Origin: Affinibrenneria salicis
GTDB taxonomy: Bacteria > Pseudomonadota > Gammaproteobacteria > Enterobacterales > Enterobacteriaceae
NCBI RefSeq assembly: GCF_008710095.1
Contig: NZ_VYKJ01000012.1
Coordinates: 141,768-205,767, forward strand
Length of the DNA: 64,000 nucleotides
Direction of reading: 5' to 3'
The position numbers and the translations under genes were made by a program. Under the pieces are notes generated by a model. It had not been told where the DNA came from. It did not search any database and saw nothing but the letters and a program-made list of their open reading frames with translations. Below are positions 1-8,483 of the stretch, in pieces. Each line of letters opens with the position of its first letter. The first letter of the stretch is position 1.

Positions 1-237
1 CTGGTTATTTCACATTTTTCATACGTACTGGGCAACCAGACGCGTCCTCCGGTTATCACTGATATACAAAACAATACCCGGGTAGTGATGACGTTGACGC
101 TGAACGATCCGCTGAACAACAGTTCGCAAACCCTGCTTTGTCTGTATCAGACGAAAGACAGCGCGATGATGACCGGGTCGATAATGGAATGTGTCCGAAC
201 GCCGGTGGGGCCGATTACCGTGTTCTACTATCTTTGA
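1..237 (+). CDS. 3' end of an unrecognised protein (partial)
   Basis: The frame starting at base 1 stays open for 78 codons and stops with TGA at 235-237, so this is the C-terminal part of a gene that begins before the window. The visible residues contain a Thr/Val/Asn-rich stretch (ITDIQNNTRVVMTLTLND) and end in VGPITVFYYL. I recognise no family. No membrane segment is obvious. The next gene on this strand starts about 380 bases on, across a dispersed repeat, so co-transcription cannot be judged. It is called because the frame is open right to the window edge; it could also be a chance open frame. Confidence 0.45.
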   Translation: MVISHFSYVLGNQTRPPVITDIQNNTRVVMTLTLNDPLNNSSQTLLCLYQTKDSAMMTGSIMECVRTPVGPITVFYYL

Positions 238-300
238 GTCCGGCGCAAGACGGGTAAATCGTTACCTGTAATTGGCCAGGTAATACCAACATGTAAATAT

Positions 301-428
301 TATACCCGCCATATTTTACGCTGCTGGTGCATTGGCTGCTTGAGTTGAGACGAATCACTTACCTGAGTGAGCGCATTGGGATTCACTTTCTTGCCGCCTT
401 TCTGAAACTCGAATTATATAGAGTATAG
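301..428 (+). repeat. Degenerate MITE-like dispersed repeat, copy A
   Basis: The gap 238-615 holds no gene. Most of it is a degenerate copy of a short dispersed element. It begins TATACCCGCCATATTTTACG, continues with GGTGCATTGGCTGC, and ends CTCGAATTATATAGAGTATA. The same ends recur at 16038-16387, 34195-34535 (inverted) and 41499-41720. The ends form imperfect inverted repeats (TATACCCG.. against TATACTCTATATAATTCGAG). It encodes nothing. Such non-autonomous elements are common between genes in Pectobacteriaceae; that is recalled knowledge, not searched here. Confidence 0.6.
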
Positions 429-615
429 ATGTCTGAGGCGTTGAAACTGGAAGCAATAAAAATGACATTTCACCTTCAGCGATGATTTCATCACTTATAA
501 TGAACGTTATTTTATTATTTGTTATTTGAAAGTACGGGATGAATTGTCCAGTCTGGTTGCTATTACGAATATTTAGTGTCTGTCTTGTTATGGGCAGGAA
601 ATATTGGGAACCTGA

Positions 616-1596
616 TTGAGTGACAATTTTATTATGGATAAGCGTAAAGTGGCTATTATTGGTGGCTCCGGATTTATCGGGACAAGACTGGCGAAGCGTC
701 TTAGCGCCCGTTCCGATCTAACGCTGACCATCATTGACAAACGTAAGAGTGAACATTTTCCTGATTTATACCAGTTTGGCGATGTGACAAAACCTGAAAC
801 GCTGAAGCAACCGCTGCGTGGATGCGACGCCATTATCAATCTGGCGGCGGAACATCACGATAATGTCGACCCTATTTCTCTGTATTATCAGGTGAATGTC
901 GACGGCGCGCGCAATGTATGTCAGGTCGCTTCGGCGCTTAATATCCCACAGATTATTTTCACCTCTTCGGTGGCGGTGTATGGTTTTGTCAGCAAAGAAA
1001 CGGGTGAAGAAGGACGTTTCAACCCCTTTAATCATTATGGCAAGTCTAAACTGGAGGCCGAATACGTTTATGAGGCCTGGCATAAAACAGAGTCATCGCG
1101 CCGCCTGACGATTATTCGCCCAACCGTGGTATTTGGCGAGGATAACCGAGGCAATGTTTATAACCTGTTCCGGCAAATCGCCAGCGGCTGGTTTGTAATG
1201 ATTGGCAGCGGAAATAATATGAAATCCATGGCCTACGTGGAGAATATCGCGGCCCGTCTTGAATATGCGCTGGATCAGCAGCCATCTTATCAAATTAGCA
1301 ACTATGTGGATAAACCGGATTTCACCATGAATCAGCTGGTCGATATTATCTCTGCCGCGTTGGGCAGAAATAATAAGACTATTCGTATTCCCTATTTCTT
1401 CGGTTTATGCGCAGCCAGCGTTTTGGATGTGCTGAGTAAAATAATTCATAAGAAATTTCCCGTCAGCCGCGTACGCGTACAGAAATTCTGTGCCCGGACG
1501 CAATTTAAAACCAATGTTAACAGCGACTTTGTCGCGCCGGTCAACCTTAATTTGGCAATTGAAAAAACAATCAAACATGAATTTATTAACAAATAA
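616..1596 (+). CDS. NAD-dependent epimerase/dehydratase (extended SDR family)
   Basis: A 326-residue extended short-chain dehydrogenase of the nucleotide-sugar epimerase/dehydratase (WcaG-like) type. The N-terminal Rossmann motif GGSGFIG is at residues 16-22 and an acidic residue (Asp41) closes strand 2, as in NAD-binding members. Ser117/Ser118 (FTSS) and the catalytic pair Tyr141-x3-Lys145 (YGKSK) are present. The substrate is unknown; a UDP- or dTDP-sugar is likely because an EPS operon follows. The start shown is TTG at 616, with GGGAA about 5 bases upstream. ATG at 634 would give a 320-residue protein and is an alternative. The gene is visibly AT-richer than the EPS genes that follow, and a terminator-like hairpin separates them, so it is probably its own transcription unit. 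Confidence 0.8.
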   Translation: MSDNFIMDKRKVAIIGGSGFIGTRLAKRLSARSDLTLTIIDKRKSEHFPDLYQFGDVTKPETLKQPLRGCDAIINLAAEHHDNVDPISLYYQVNVDGARNVCQVASALNIPQIIFTSSVAVYGFVSKETGEEGRFNPFNHYGKSKLEAEYVYEAWHKTESSRRLTIIRPTVVFGEDNRGNVYNLFRQIASGWFVMIGSGNNMKSMAYVENIAARLEYALDQQPSYQISNYVDKPDFTMNQLVDIISAALGRNNKTIRIPYFFGLCAASVLDVLSKIIHKKFPVSRVRVQKFCARTQFKTNVNSDFVAPVNLNLAIEKTIKHEFINK

Positions 1597-1656
1597 ATTC
1601 ACCTGTTTTTAACAAGCGCAATTTATCGCCGCCTGAGGCGGATACATAGCGGTATT

Positions 1657-1705
1657 ACCCGACGACGCCCCCGTGCGCGTTGTCCGGGATATCGGGTCGT
1701 TTTTT
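1657..1705 (+). terminator. Probable rho-independent terminator before the EPS operon
   Basis: ACCCGA at 1657-1662 pairs with TCGGGT at 1692-1697. Inside it, GACGACGC pairs with GCGTTGTC with one mismatch. The hairpin is followed by CG and a run of six T (1700-1705). It lies 60 bases after the epimerase stop and directly before the JUMPstart element. It could end the upstream unit, or act as a block that RfaH-modified polymerase reads through. Confidence 0.5.
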
Positions 1706-1706
1706 G

Positions 1707-1745
1707 TAGCGCATTGGGAGCTGTAAACCCAGGGGCGGTAGCGTA
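1707..1745 (+). promoter_or_regulatory. JUMPstart element with ops core (RfaH recruitment site)
   Basis: The 39 bases match the JUMPstart consensus found upstream of enterobacterial polysaccharide operons at about 33 of 39 positions by eye. The ops core GGCGGTAGCGT is intact at 1734-1744. In known systems RNA polymerase pauses at ops and recruits the NusG paralogue RfaH, which suppresses termination through long operons. The element lies just 20 bases before the start of the WecA-like gene, which marks that gene as the first of the EPS operon. Confidence 0.88.
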
Positions 1746-1764
1746 CTTACTCGCTGGAGGAACA

Positions 1765-2814
1765 ATGTTATATCAACTGAGTGTGATATTTATTGTGGCG
1801 CTGATACTGGTCGCTATTGCCCGTCAGGCGGCGTTTGCCGTTGGCCTGGTGGATAAACCCGACGCCAGAAAGCGTCACCAGGGACATATCCCGCTGGTGG
1901 GCGGCGTGGTGATTTATCTTACCGTGACGCTGATGACCTGCTGGCAGCCGGCGTGGTTGCCGCAGTCCGGCTGCTATGTGCTGTGCATCAGCGCGCTGGC
2001 GCTGCTGGGCGTACTGGATGACCGTTTCGACCTGCCGGTGGCGCCGCGCGTGCTGGTGCAGGGCGGCATTGCTTTTACCATGATGCTGGCGGCCGGCATG
2101 CAGCTGAATTCCCTGGGGCGGCTATGGGGACAGGGCGAGCTGCTGCTGGGCTACGGCGCGCTGGTCATCACGCCGCTGGCGGTGTGGGCGGCGATTAACG
2201 CCTGGAATATGGTGGACGGCATCGACGGGCAGCTCGGCGCGCTGTCGTGCATCACCTTCGCGGCGTTGGCCATCCTGTTCGCCGTCGGCGGCCAGGCGAC
2301 GCTGGCGCAGTGGTGCCTGGGCGTAATTGCGGCGCTGGCCGCCTTCCTGTTGTTCAATCTCAGCGTATTCGGCTCGGGGCGCAAGGTGTTTATGGGCGAT
2401 GCCGGCAGCATGGTGATCGGCTTTACCGTGCTGTGGCTGTTGATTGCGGCGACGCAGGGGCCGTCCGCGGTGATGCGTCCGGTCACCGCGCTATGGCTGA
2501 TCGCGATTCCCCTGATGGATATGGTCACGGTGATGATCCGTCGCGTGCTGCGCGGACAGAGCCCGTTCGTGGCCGGACGCGATCATCTGCACCATATTCT
2601 GATGCGGCGCGGGCTGAGCGCGCGTCAGGCGCTGGCGGTCAGCTGTCTGCTGGCGCTGGGGCTGGCGGCCGCGGGCATCGTCAGCGAACGGCTGCGGCTG
2701 GCCGAAGGCCCGATGCTGCTCGCCTTTCTGCTGTGTTTCCTGACCTATTTCATCGTGCTGCGTGAATCGCGGCGGGTCAGCGCTTTTACTACACGCTCAA
2801 CAATTGAACGCTAA
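1765..2814 (+). CDS. WecA-like polyprenyl-phosphate glycosyl-1-phosphate transferase
   Basis: A 349-residue multi-pass inner-membrane protein of the MraY/WecA family. These enzymes move a sugar-1-phosphate from a UDP-sugar to undecaprenyl phosphate and so start repeat-unit assembly. Family motifs are in order: VDKPDARKRHQGHIPLVGG (29-47), Asp85-Asp86 in LDDRFD, NAWNMVDGIDG (145-155), FMGDAGS (209-215), and the cytoplasmic loop GRDHLHHIL (271-279). These include the acidic metal-binding residues and the HLHH nucleotide-sugar loop. The start is ATG 1765 because GGAGG lies at 1756-1760; an in-frame ATG at 1714 would fall inside the JUMPstart element. It is the first EPS gene. E. coli WecA uses UDP-GlcNAc; the sugar used here is not determined. 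Confidence 0.88.
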   Translation: MLYQLSVIFIVALILVAIARQAAFAVGLVDKPDARKRHQGHIPLVGGVVIYLTVTLMTCWQPAWLPQSGCYVLCISALALLGVLDDRFDLPVAPRVLVQGGIAFTMMLAAGMQLNSLGRLWGQGELLLGYGALVITPLAVWAAINAWNMVDGIDGQLGALSCITFAALAILFAVGGQATLAQWCLGVIAALAAFLLFNLSVFGSGRKVFMGDAGSMVIGFTVLWLLIAATQGPSAVMRPVTALWLIAIPLMDMVTVMIRRVLRGQSPFVAGRDHLHHILMRRGLSARQALAVSCLLALGLAAAGIVSERLRLAEGPMLLAFLLCFLTYFIVLRESRRVSAFTTRSTIER

Positions 2815-2903
2815 CGCCGGCGCAGCCGGCAGCGCCGACCCTGTCCGCTTTTAACCTCCTGCGCAGCGGGTCAGCCGTCATGATGAAGCAAGGAACTTTA
2901 ACA

Positions 2904-5072
2904 ATGAATAACAGCGCACAGCCGATGGTGCTGGCCGAACAGGATGACAAACTGGACTGGGAGAAGCTGGTTGGCCCGCTGTGGGACAACCGTTGGCGCA
3001 TCGCTCTGTCCATCGGCGCGGCGGCGCTGCTCGGCGTGGCCTATGCCCTGCTGGCGCCCCCGATCTATCAGGCCAGCGCGCTGGTGCAGGTGGAGAAGCC
3101 GATTTCCGGCGACGCGCTGCTGCGCGAGACGCTGGAAAGCTCAATCGGCCAGACGCCGGCGACCCAGGACGAAGTCGCGCTGGTGAAATCGCGTTATGTG
3201 ATCGGCAAAGCGGTGGACGATCTCGATCTGACGGTGCGCATTCGGCCGGATTATTTTCCGCTGGTCGGTCAGGGCATCGCCCGCCTGAGCGGTAAAACGC
3301 CGCCGCTGCTGCGTATTGACGCGCTGACCGTGCCGGCGCCGATGCTGGGTGAAAAACTGACGCTGACGGCGCTCGATGCGCAGCGCTATAGCCTGAGCGC
3401 CGACGGCGTCACGCTGCTGAGCGGCAGCGTGGGGCAAAACGTGCGCCAGAGCGGCTGGAGTCTGCGCGTCGGCGCGTTGCTGGCGCCGCCCGGCAGCACC
3501 TTTACGCTGATGAAAGTGACGCGCCAGAAGGCGGTGGACGATCTGCGTAACGGGCTGGATATCGCGTCCGGCGGCAAAGACAGCGGGATCATGACCTTCA
3601 ATCTGGAAAGCGAAGATCCGCAGCGCGCCGAAGCGGTGCTGCAGAGCATCACCAACAACTATCTGCAGCAGAATATCGACCGCAAGACCGAAGAAGCGCA
3701 GCGCATGCTGGCCTTTCTGCAGCAGCAACTGCCGCAAACTCAGGCGTCGCTGACGCAGGCCGAGAATCAGCTCAATCAATTCCGCCAGCAGAACGATTCG
3801 GTGGATTTGTCGCTGGAGGCCAAGTCGGTGCTTGATACTCTGGTGCAGTTGGACGCACAGCTCAATGAGCTGACTTTCCGAGAATCGGAAATCTCCAAAC
3901 TCTATACTACCTCGCACCCCGCGTATCGTGCGCTGCTGGAAAAGCGCGGTACGCTGGAAGCGGAGAAGGCGCGGCTGGGCAAGCAGGTGCAGGCTTTGCC
4001 GAAGACGCAGCAGGAGATCCTGCGCCTGACGCGCGACGTGCAGGTAGATCAGCAGATCTATATGCAACTGATGAATAAACAGCAGGAGTTGAGCATCAGT
4101 AAAGCCGGCACCGTGGGCAATATCCGCATTATCGACACCGCGGAAACCAGCCTGAAGCCGGTGAAGCCGCGCAAAATGCTGGTGGTCATCGTCGCCATGC
4201 TGTTGGGCGGCGTGCTGTCGGCCTCGTTGGTGCTGCTGCGCGCGGCGTTCCACCGCGGCATCAGCGACACCGACGCGCTGGAAAGGTGCGGCATCAACGT
4301 GTACGCCACCGTGCCGCTATCGCCGTGGCAGCAGAAGCGCAATCGCGCTCAGCAGCAGATGCTGGCGAAAAACAGCAGCGGGCGGCTGCCTATTCTGGCG
4401 CAAGCGTCGCCGGGCGATTTGTCGGTGGAGGCGATCCGCAGCCTGCGCACCAGCCTGCACTTCGCCATGATGGAAGCGAAAAACAATATTCTGATGGTTT
4501 CCGGCGCCAGCCCGGCGTGCGGTAAAAGTTTCACCTGCACCAATCTGGCGGTGGTGATAGCCCAGGCCGGCCAGCGCGTCCTGTTGATTGACGCCGATAT
4601 GCGCAAAGGGTTTCTGCATCGCTGGATGAATAAACACGGGAGCGTAGGCCTGTCGGATCTGTTGTCCGGCCAGGCGGCGGCCGGGCAGGTGGTGAAACAG
4701 ACCGATATCGACGGCCTCGATTTTGTGTCGCGCGGTCAGGTGCCGCCCAACCCGTCGGAATTGCTGATGCACCCGCGCTTCGCCGATTTCCTGCGCTGGG
4801 CCGGTCAGAGCTACGATCTGGTGTTGATCGATACGCCGCCGGTGCTGGCGGTGACCGACGCCGCAATCGTCGGCCATCACGCCGGCACTTCGCTAATGGT
4901 GGTGCATTTCGAAGTCAACACGGTGAAACAGATTGAGACCAGTCTGCGCCGCTTCGAGCAGAACGGCGTGGCGATCAAAGGGGTGATCCTCAACGGCGTG
5001 GTGAAGAAAACCGCCAGCGAAACCAGCTATTATGCCTTCGCTTACCCGAGCTATCACGAAAAGGTCAGGTAA
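2904..5072 (+). CDS. wzc: Wzc-type polysaccharide co-polymerase / BY-kinase
   Basis: A 722-residue inner-membrane tyrosine autokinase that controls chain length and export of EPS (AmsA/Wzc type). The first transmembrane segment is near residues 33-55 (ALSIGAAALLGVAYALLAP). A long periplasmic region rich in Gln/Leu/Glu coiled coil spans about 230-400. The second membrane segment follows the PxxP-like KPVKPRKM motif. The cytoplasmic kinase has Walker A GASPACGKS (about 533-541), Walker A' LLIDADMRKG (about 559-568), Walker B LVLIDTPP (about 639) and a C-terminal tyrosine cluster (SYYAFAYPSYHE). ATG 2904 is chosen because AAGGAA precedes it; ATG 2880 or 2883 would add eight or seven residues. 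Neither the Wza channel nor the Wzb phosphatase that normally accompany it is present in this window. Confidence 0.93.
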   Translation: MNNSAQPMVLAEQDDKLDWEKLVGPLWDNRWRIALSIGAAALLGVAYALLAPPIYQASALVQVEKPISGDALLRETLESSIGQTPATQDEVALVKSRYVIGKAVDDLDLTVRIRPDYFPLVGQGIARLSGKTPPLLRIDALTVPAPMLGEKLTLTALDAQRYSLSADGVTLLSGSVGQNVRQSGWSLRVGALLAPPGSTFTLMKVTRQKAVDDLRNGLDIASGGKDSGIMTFNLESEDPQRAEAVLQSITNNYLQQNIDRKTEEAQRMLAFLQQQLPQTQASLTQAENQLNQFRQQNDSVDLSLEAKSVLDTLVQLDAQLNELTFRESEISKLYTTSHPAYRALLEKRGTLEAEKARLGKQVQALPKTQQEILRLTRDVQVDQQIYMQLMNKQQELSISKAGTVGNIRIIDTAETSLKPVKPRKMLVVIVAMLLGGVLSASLVLLRAAFHRGISDTDALERCGINVYATVPLSPWQQKRNRAQQQMLAKNSSGRLPILAQASPGDLSVEAIRSLRTSLHFAMMEAKNNILMVSGASPACGKSFTCTNLAVVIAQAGQRVLLIDADMRKGFLHRWMNKHGSVGLSDLLSGQAAAGQVVKQTDIDGLDFVSRGQVPPNPSELLMHPRFADFLRWAGQSYDLVLIDTPPVLAVTDAAIVGHHAGTSLMVVHFEVNTVKQIETSLRRFEQNGVAIKGVILNGVVKKTASETSYYAFAYPSYHEKVR

Positions 5073-5076
5073 TGCG

Positions 5077-6366
5077 ATGAAGGCGATGCTGGTCAATTCT
5101 CTGTGGCTGATGCTGGAGCGCATATCGCTCAGCCTCTCGGGGATCTTCGTTTCGGTGTACGTCGCGCGCTATCTTGGGCCGGCGCAGTACGGACTGATTA
5201 ACTATTTGCTTTCGGTGATCGCCATCGGCGTGCCGCTGGTTCAACTGGGGGCCGATACCGTTCTGTTTAACCGCGTGGCCAGGCGCAGGCGCAGCGGGGC
5301 GCGGCTGATGCTGGCTTCGATGCGCATCCGCCGTCAGCTGTTCGCTCTGATCGCCGTACCGCTGCTGGCCTGGACGCTGCTGACTCAGGATCGCACCAGT
5401 CAGATTATGATGGCGCTGATGCTGGTCAGCGCCTGGTTTTCCGTGCAGGACGTCTACAAAATCTATTACGACGCGCTGCTGAAATCGAAACTTAACACGC
5501 TGATTAATAATCTGGCGCTGTTGCTGGCCATCCTGCTGCGGCTGGCGCTGGTGCGCGCCGAACTGTCGCTGGCGTGGTTCGCCGTTCCCTATGTGCTGAG
5601 CAGCATGATCCCCTGGCTGGTGCGCGTCTGCCTGTTTCGCCGCGAACGGCGGACCCTGGCGCCGATCTCTCTGCGTCACCAGCGGCGCTATAGCCGCTAT
5701 TTGCTGCGGGTCGGCTTGCCGCTGGCGGTGTCCAGCCTGTCGATCGTCATCTATACGCGCATTGATCAGATTATGCTGGGCAACGTGCTGGGCGAACATA
5801 GCGTCGGTCTTTATAGCGCCGCGATTACCCTGAGTCAGGGCTGGGTGTTCGTACCAATCGCGCTGATTACCTCCATGATGCCGGGCGTGGCCCGCGCGCG
5901 TTCGCCGGCCGGGCAGGAGGCGCGCATTCGCCTGCTGTATCTGGTGGTTTTGCTGCTGTCGCTGCCGGTCATTCTGCTGCTGTCGCTGTGCGCCGGACCG
6001 ATTGTCATTCTGATGTTCGGCGAGCATTACCGCGCCGCCGCCGGCATTCTGGCGCTGTGTTCGGTCACCTCGCTGTTTTCGGTTCTCGGTACGATCTCTT
6101 ATCGCGCCATCGTACTGTTCGGCGGCTATCGCTTTATCGCGATAAAAATGCCGCTGGCGGCGCTGGTCAATGTGCTGCTGAATGTGCTGCTAATCCCGCG
6201 ATACGGCATTACCGGCGCGGCGGTCTCCACGCTGATCACCGAGTTTATTTCATTTTTTGTGCTCAATGGTTTCTTCAGGGGAGGGCAAATAACGCGCTTA
6301 CAGCTTACCTGCTACCGTTGTTTGCCCGGATTAATAGGGAGGGTAAGAGAAGTCAATGTTAAATAG
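5077..6366 (+). CDS. wzx: Wzx-type polysaccharide flippase
   Basis: A 429-residue polytopic membrane protein of the polysaccharide-transport (MOP/PST) family, which moves lipid-linked repeat units across the inner membrane. About 12 to 14 hydrophobic segments run through its length. The N-terminus (NSLWLMLERISLSLSGIFVS, YVARYLGPAQYGLINYLLSV) is typical of O-antigen/EPS flippases such as AmsL. ATG 5077 lies 4 bases after the wzc stop, and an AGGT sits upstream, so the two genes are probably translationally coupled. The stop overlaps the start of the next gene. Substrate specificity cannot be read from the sequence. Confidence 0.88.
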   Translation: MKAMLVNSLWLMLERISLSLSGIFVSVYVARYLGPAQYGLINYLLSVIAIGVPLVQLGADTVLFNRVARRRRSGARLMLASMRIRRQLFALIAVPLLAWTLLTQDRTSQIMMALMLVSAWFSVQDVYKIYYDALLKSKLNTLINNLALLLAILLRLALVRAELSLAWFAVPYVLSSMIPWLVRVCLFRRERRTLAPISLRHQRRYSRYLLRVGLPLAVSSLSIVIYTRIDQIMLGNVLGEHSVGLYSAAITLSQGWVFVPIALITSMMPGVARARSPAGQEARIRLLYLVVLLLSLPVILLLSLCAGPIVILMFGEHYRAAAGILALCSVTSLFSVLGTISYRAIVLFGGYRFIAIKMPLAALVNVLLNVLLIPRYGITGAAVSTLITEFISFFVLNGFFRGGQITRLQLTCYRCLPGLIGRVREVNVK

Positions 6367-7204
6367 TCTGGTGAAAGGGGTATATCGGCATATGCCCGAT
6401 GCATTATATCATCGGTTAAAATACGCTATGTTTTTTCGTAAGGTTCCTCATCTGGCGCGCCCGGTTTATTACAGCGAAAAATTAATGCGCAGAAAAGTCT
6501 ACCCGCAGAGAATATTTACCCGACTTTCCGATAAGTATCAGGTGCGGGATTATATTGCCAAACTGTGGGGAGAGGAATATTTAATTGAACTTTATGCGCA
6601 CGGCGAAAAACTAACGCAAGAGATGTTCGACGCATTACCCAATGCGTTTGTGATTAAGGCCAATCACGGCAGTGGTTATAACAAACTGGTGTTTGATAAA
6701 AGCCAGACCAGCTTCGCGGAACTGCAGGCGCTGACCCGCGACTGGCTGCGGCAGAATTTTTATCAGGTATACCGCGAGCGGCATTACAAAGATATTCCCC
6801 CGCGCATCATGGTGGAAAGAATGCTGCAGGAAGACGGCAAGGTTCCGAACGATATCAAGATTCACTGTTTTAATCGCGGCGGACAGATACGTTTTTTTAT
6901 TCAGGTGGATTATCAGAGGTTTAGCCATCATCAGCGCGACTTTTTCGATGAGAACTGGAACCGTACCGAAATCCGTATGGGGGTGCCGAACAGCGCGACG
7001 CCGATGGCCCGTCCGAGCCAGTTGACGAAGATGCTGGAACTGACTCGCCAGGTGGCGCAGCGCTTTTCCTATGTGCGGGTGGATTTCTATCAGGTACATG
7101 AACGCGTTTATTTCGGCGAACTGACCTTTACTCCTGGCGCCGGACTACAGCGATTAACACCGGAAACTATCGAGCGGGAGTGGGGCAGCTATTTTCTGGA
7201 TTAA
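6356..7204 (+). CDS. TupA-like ATP-grasp protein in the EPS operon
   Basis: A 282-residue soluble protein that matches the TupA-like ATP-grasp family (PF14305 type) by motif. The nucleotide-binding strand-loop is FVIKANHGSGYNKLVFDK (about 98-115). It is followed by RIMVERML (about 150), DIKIHCFNRGGQIRFFIQVD and VRVDFY...VYFGELTFTPGAG, which supply the acidic metal ligands typical of the fold. Family members are thought to join an amino acid or other carboxylate to a carboxyl or amino group; TupA itself acts in teichuronopeptide synthesis. Here it may decorate the EPS repeat unit, which is inference. It starts inside the end of wzx (ATG 6356, with GGGAGG upstream). The DNA is clearly AT-richer than its neighbours, suggesting separate acquisition. 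Confidence 0.78.
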   Translation: MLNSLVKGVYRHMPDALYHRLKYAMFFRKVPHLARPVYYSEKLMRRKVYPQRIFTRLSDKYQVRDYIAKLWGEEYLIELYAHGEKLTQEMFDALPNAFVIKANHGSGYNKLVFDKSQTSFAELQALTRDWLRQNFYQVYRERHYKDIPPRIMVERMLQEDGKVPNDIKIHCFNRGGQIRFFIQVDYQRFSHHQRDFFDENWNRTEIRMGVPNSATPMARPSQLTKMLELTRQVAQRFSYVRVDFYQVHERVYFGELTFTPGAGLQRLTPETIEREWGSYFLD

Positions 7205-7294
7205 TTCGCAGATTTATCTCTCAGTCGGAAATTTTTTTTGTTTAATTCTGCATTTTATAATCGGTAAGAGAATAATGATGATCTATGCGGGATC

Positions 7295-7320
7295 TATATT
7301 CTAAATAATTCGATTGGCAC
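7295..7320 (-). repeat. Fragment of the dispersed repeat end
   Basis: Within the 210-base AT-rich gap between the ATP-grasp gene and the GT4 gene, TATATTCTAAATAATTCG (7295-7312) followed by ATTGGCAC matches one end of the dispersed element (TATACTCTAAATAATTCGAGTTGCAG). The other end is not visible, so this is a remnant or a chance partial match. The rest of the gap shows no gene; an internal promoter is possible but not demonstrable. Confidence 0.4.
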
Positions 7321-7414
7321 AGTAAGAATGCCTTTATAACAGGGCGAATCCTTTAATGCGCGGGATTTAAATCAGGCCGCCTGAATAATGGGAAATATGC
7401 ATTCCGGAGGTGAT

Positions 7415-8476
7415 ATGCAGCAGCGGAAAATAGCCATTGTGATTGAGAATATCGCTGAAAAAGGCGGAACCGAACGCGTCGCCAGCAGCCTGGCCAATGC
7501 GCTGGCCGGCCGTTTCGGTTATCGGGTGGACTTACTGTCGATAAGCGGCGATCGATCGTTTTACCCGCTGGCGCCTGAGGTGCGGCTGCGCTTTATGCGC
7601 GGTAAAACGCCGGGCTGGTCATGGCGTCTGGCGTGGTTTATGCGCGCCGGACGCTACGACAGCATTATCACCATTTCGATGGGGCGCCTGTCGGTGATTA
7701 TGGTGCCCTGCCTGCGCCTGCTGTGCCCGCGCAGCCGGCTGCTGCTGAGCGAACACGTCAGCTTCCATCAGTATCCGTGGCCGATGAAGTGGCTGAAGCT
7801 GCTGGTCTACCTGCTGGGCGATCGCACCATCCTGCTGACGCAGAAAGATTTGCGCAATATTCGCCGCTGGGTGCCGGCCGACAAGTGTCTGGTGATTGAA
7901 AATGTGTCGCCGTTTCCCCTGCAGCCGCCGCGTCACGAGGCGCAGCCGCCGGTAGCGCTGGCGGTTGGCCGCCTGTGTTTTCAGAAAGGCTTCGATCGGC
8001 TGATCGCCGCCTGGCAACAGATTGCGACGCGCCCGGCCGCTGGCGACTGGCGGCTGCACATCGTCGGCGACGGACCGGATCGCGCGGCGCTGCAGCGGCA
8101 AATCGACCAGGCCGGCCTGAGCGATCGCATCATGTTGCTGCCCGCCACGCCGAATATCGCCGACCACTATCGCCGCGCCAGCCTGCTGCTGCTGACTTCA
8201 CGCTACGAGGGCCTGCCGATGGTGCTGATTGAAGCAATGAGCTTTGGCCTGCCGCTGGTGGCGTTCGACTGCCAGACCGGCCCGGCCGAGCTGATTGAAC
8301 ACGACGGCAATGGCTACCTGGTGACTGAAGGCGATATCGCGGCCTTCAGCGAACGTACGCTGGCGTTGATCGAAAACGCGCCGCTGCGGGCGCGTTTTGC
8401 CCGCCGTTCGCTGGAAAAGGCGCAGCGCTTCAGCCCTGAGCGTATCTATTCCCAATGGCAACAGCTTATCGCGTGA
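7415..8476 (+). CDS. Glycosyltransferase family 4
   Basis: A 353-residue GT-B-fold glycosyltransferase (GT4, AmsD/AmsK-like) that would add one sugar to the lipid-linked EPS repeat at the cytoplasmic membrane face. The N-terminus has the GT4 signature EKGGTERVASSLANAL. The C-terminal domain has the donor-binding EX7E motif, Glu265 and Glu273 (EGLPMVLIE), preceded by LLTSRY and followed by GLPLVAFDCQTGPAELIEHD. ATG 7415 is chosen over ATG 7388 and 7397 because GGAGG (7406-7410) is correctly spaced from it. The stop lies 7 bases before the next start. Donor sugar and linkage are unknown. Confidence 0.9.
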   Translation: MQQRKIAIVIENIAEKGGTERVASSLANALAGRFGYRVDLLSISGDRSFYPLAPEVRLRFMRGKTPGWSWRLAWFMRAGRYDSIITISMGRLSVIMVPCLRLLCPRSRLLLSEHVSFHQYPWPMKWLKLLVYLLGDRTILLTQKDLRNIRRWVPADKCLVIENVSPFPLQPPRHEAQPPVALAVGRLCFQKGFDRLIAAWQQIATRPAAGDWRLHIVGDGPDRAALQRQIDQAGLSDRIMLLPATPNIADHYRRASLLLLTSRYEGLPMVLIEAMSFGLPLVAFDCQTGPAELIEHDGNGYLVTEGDIAAFSERTLALIENAPLRARFARRSLEKAQRFSPERIYSQWQQLIA

Positions 8477-8483
8477 GGCGAAT

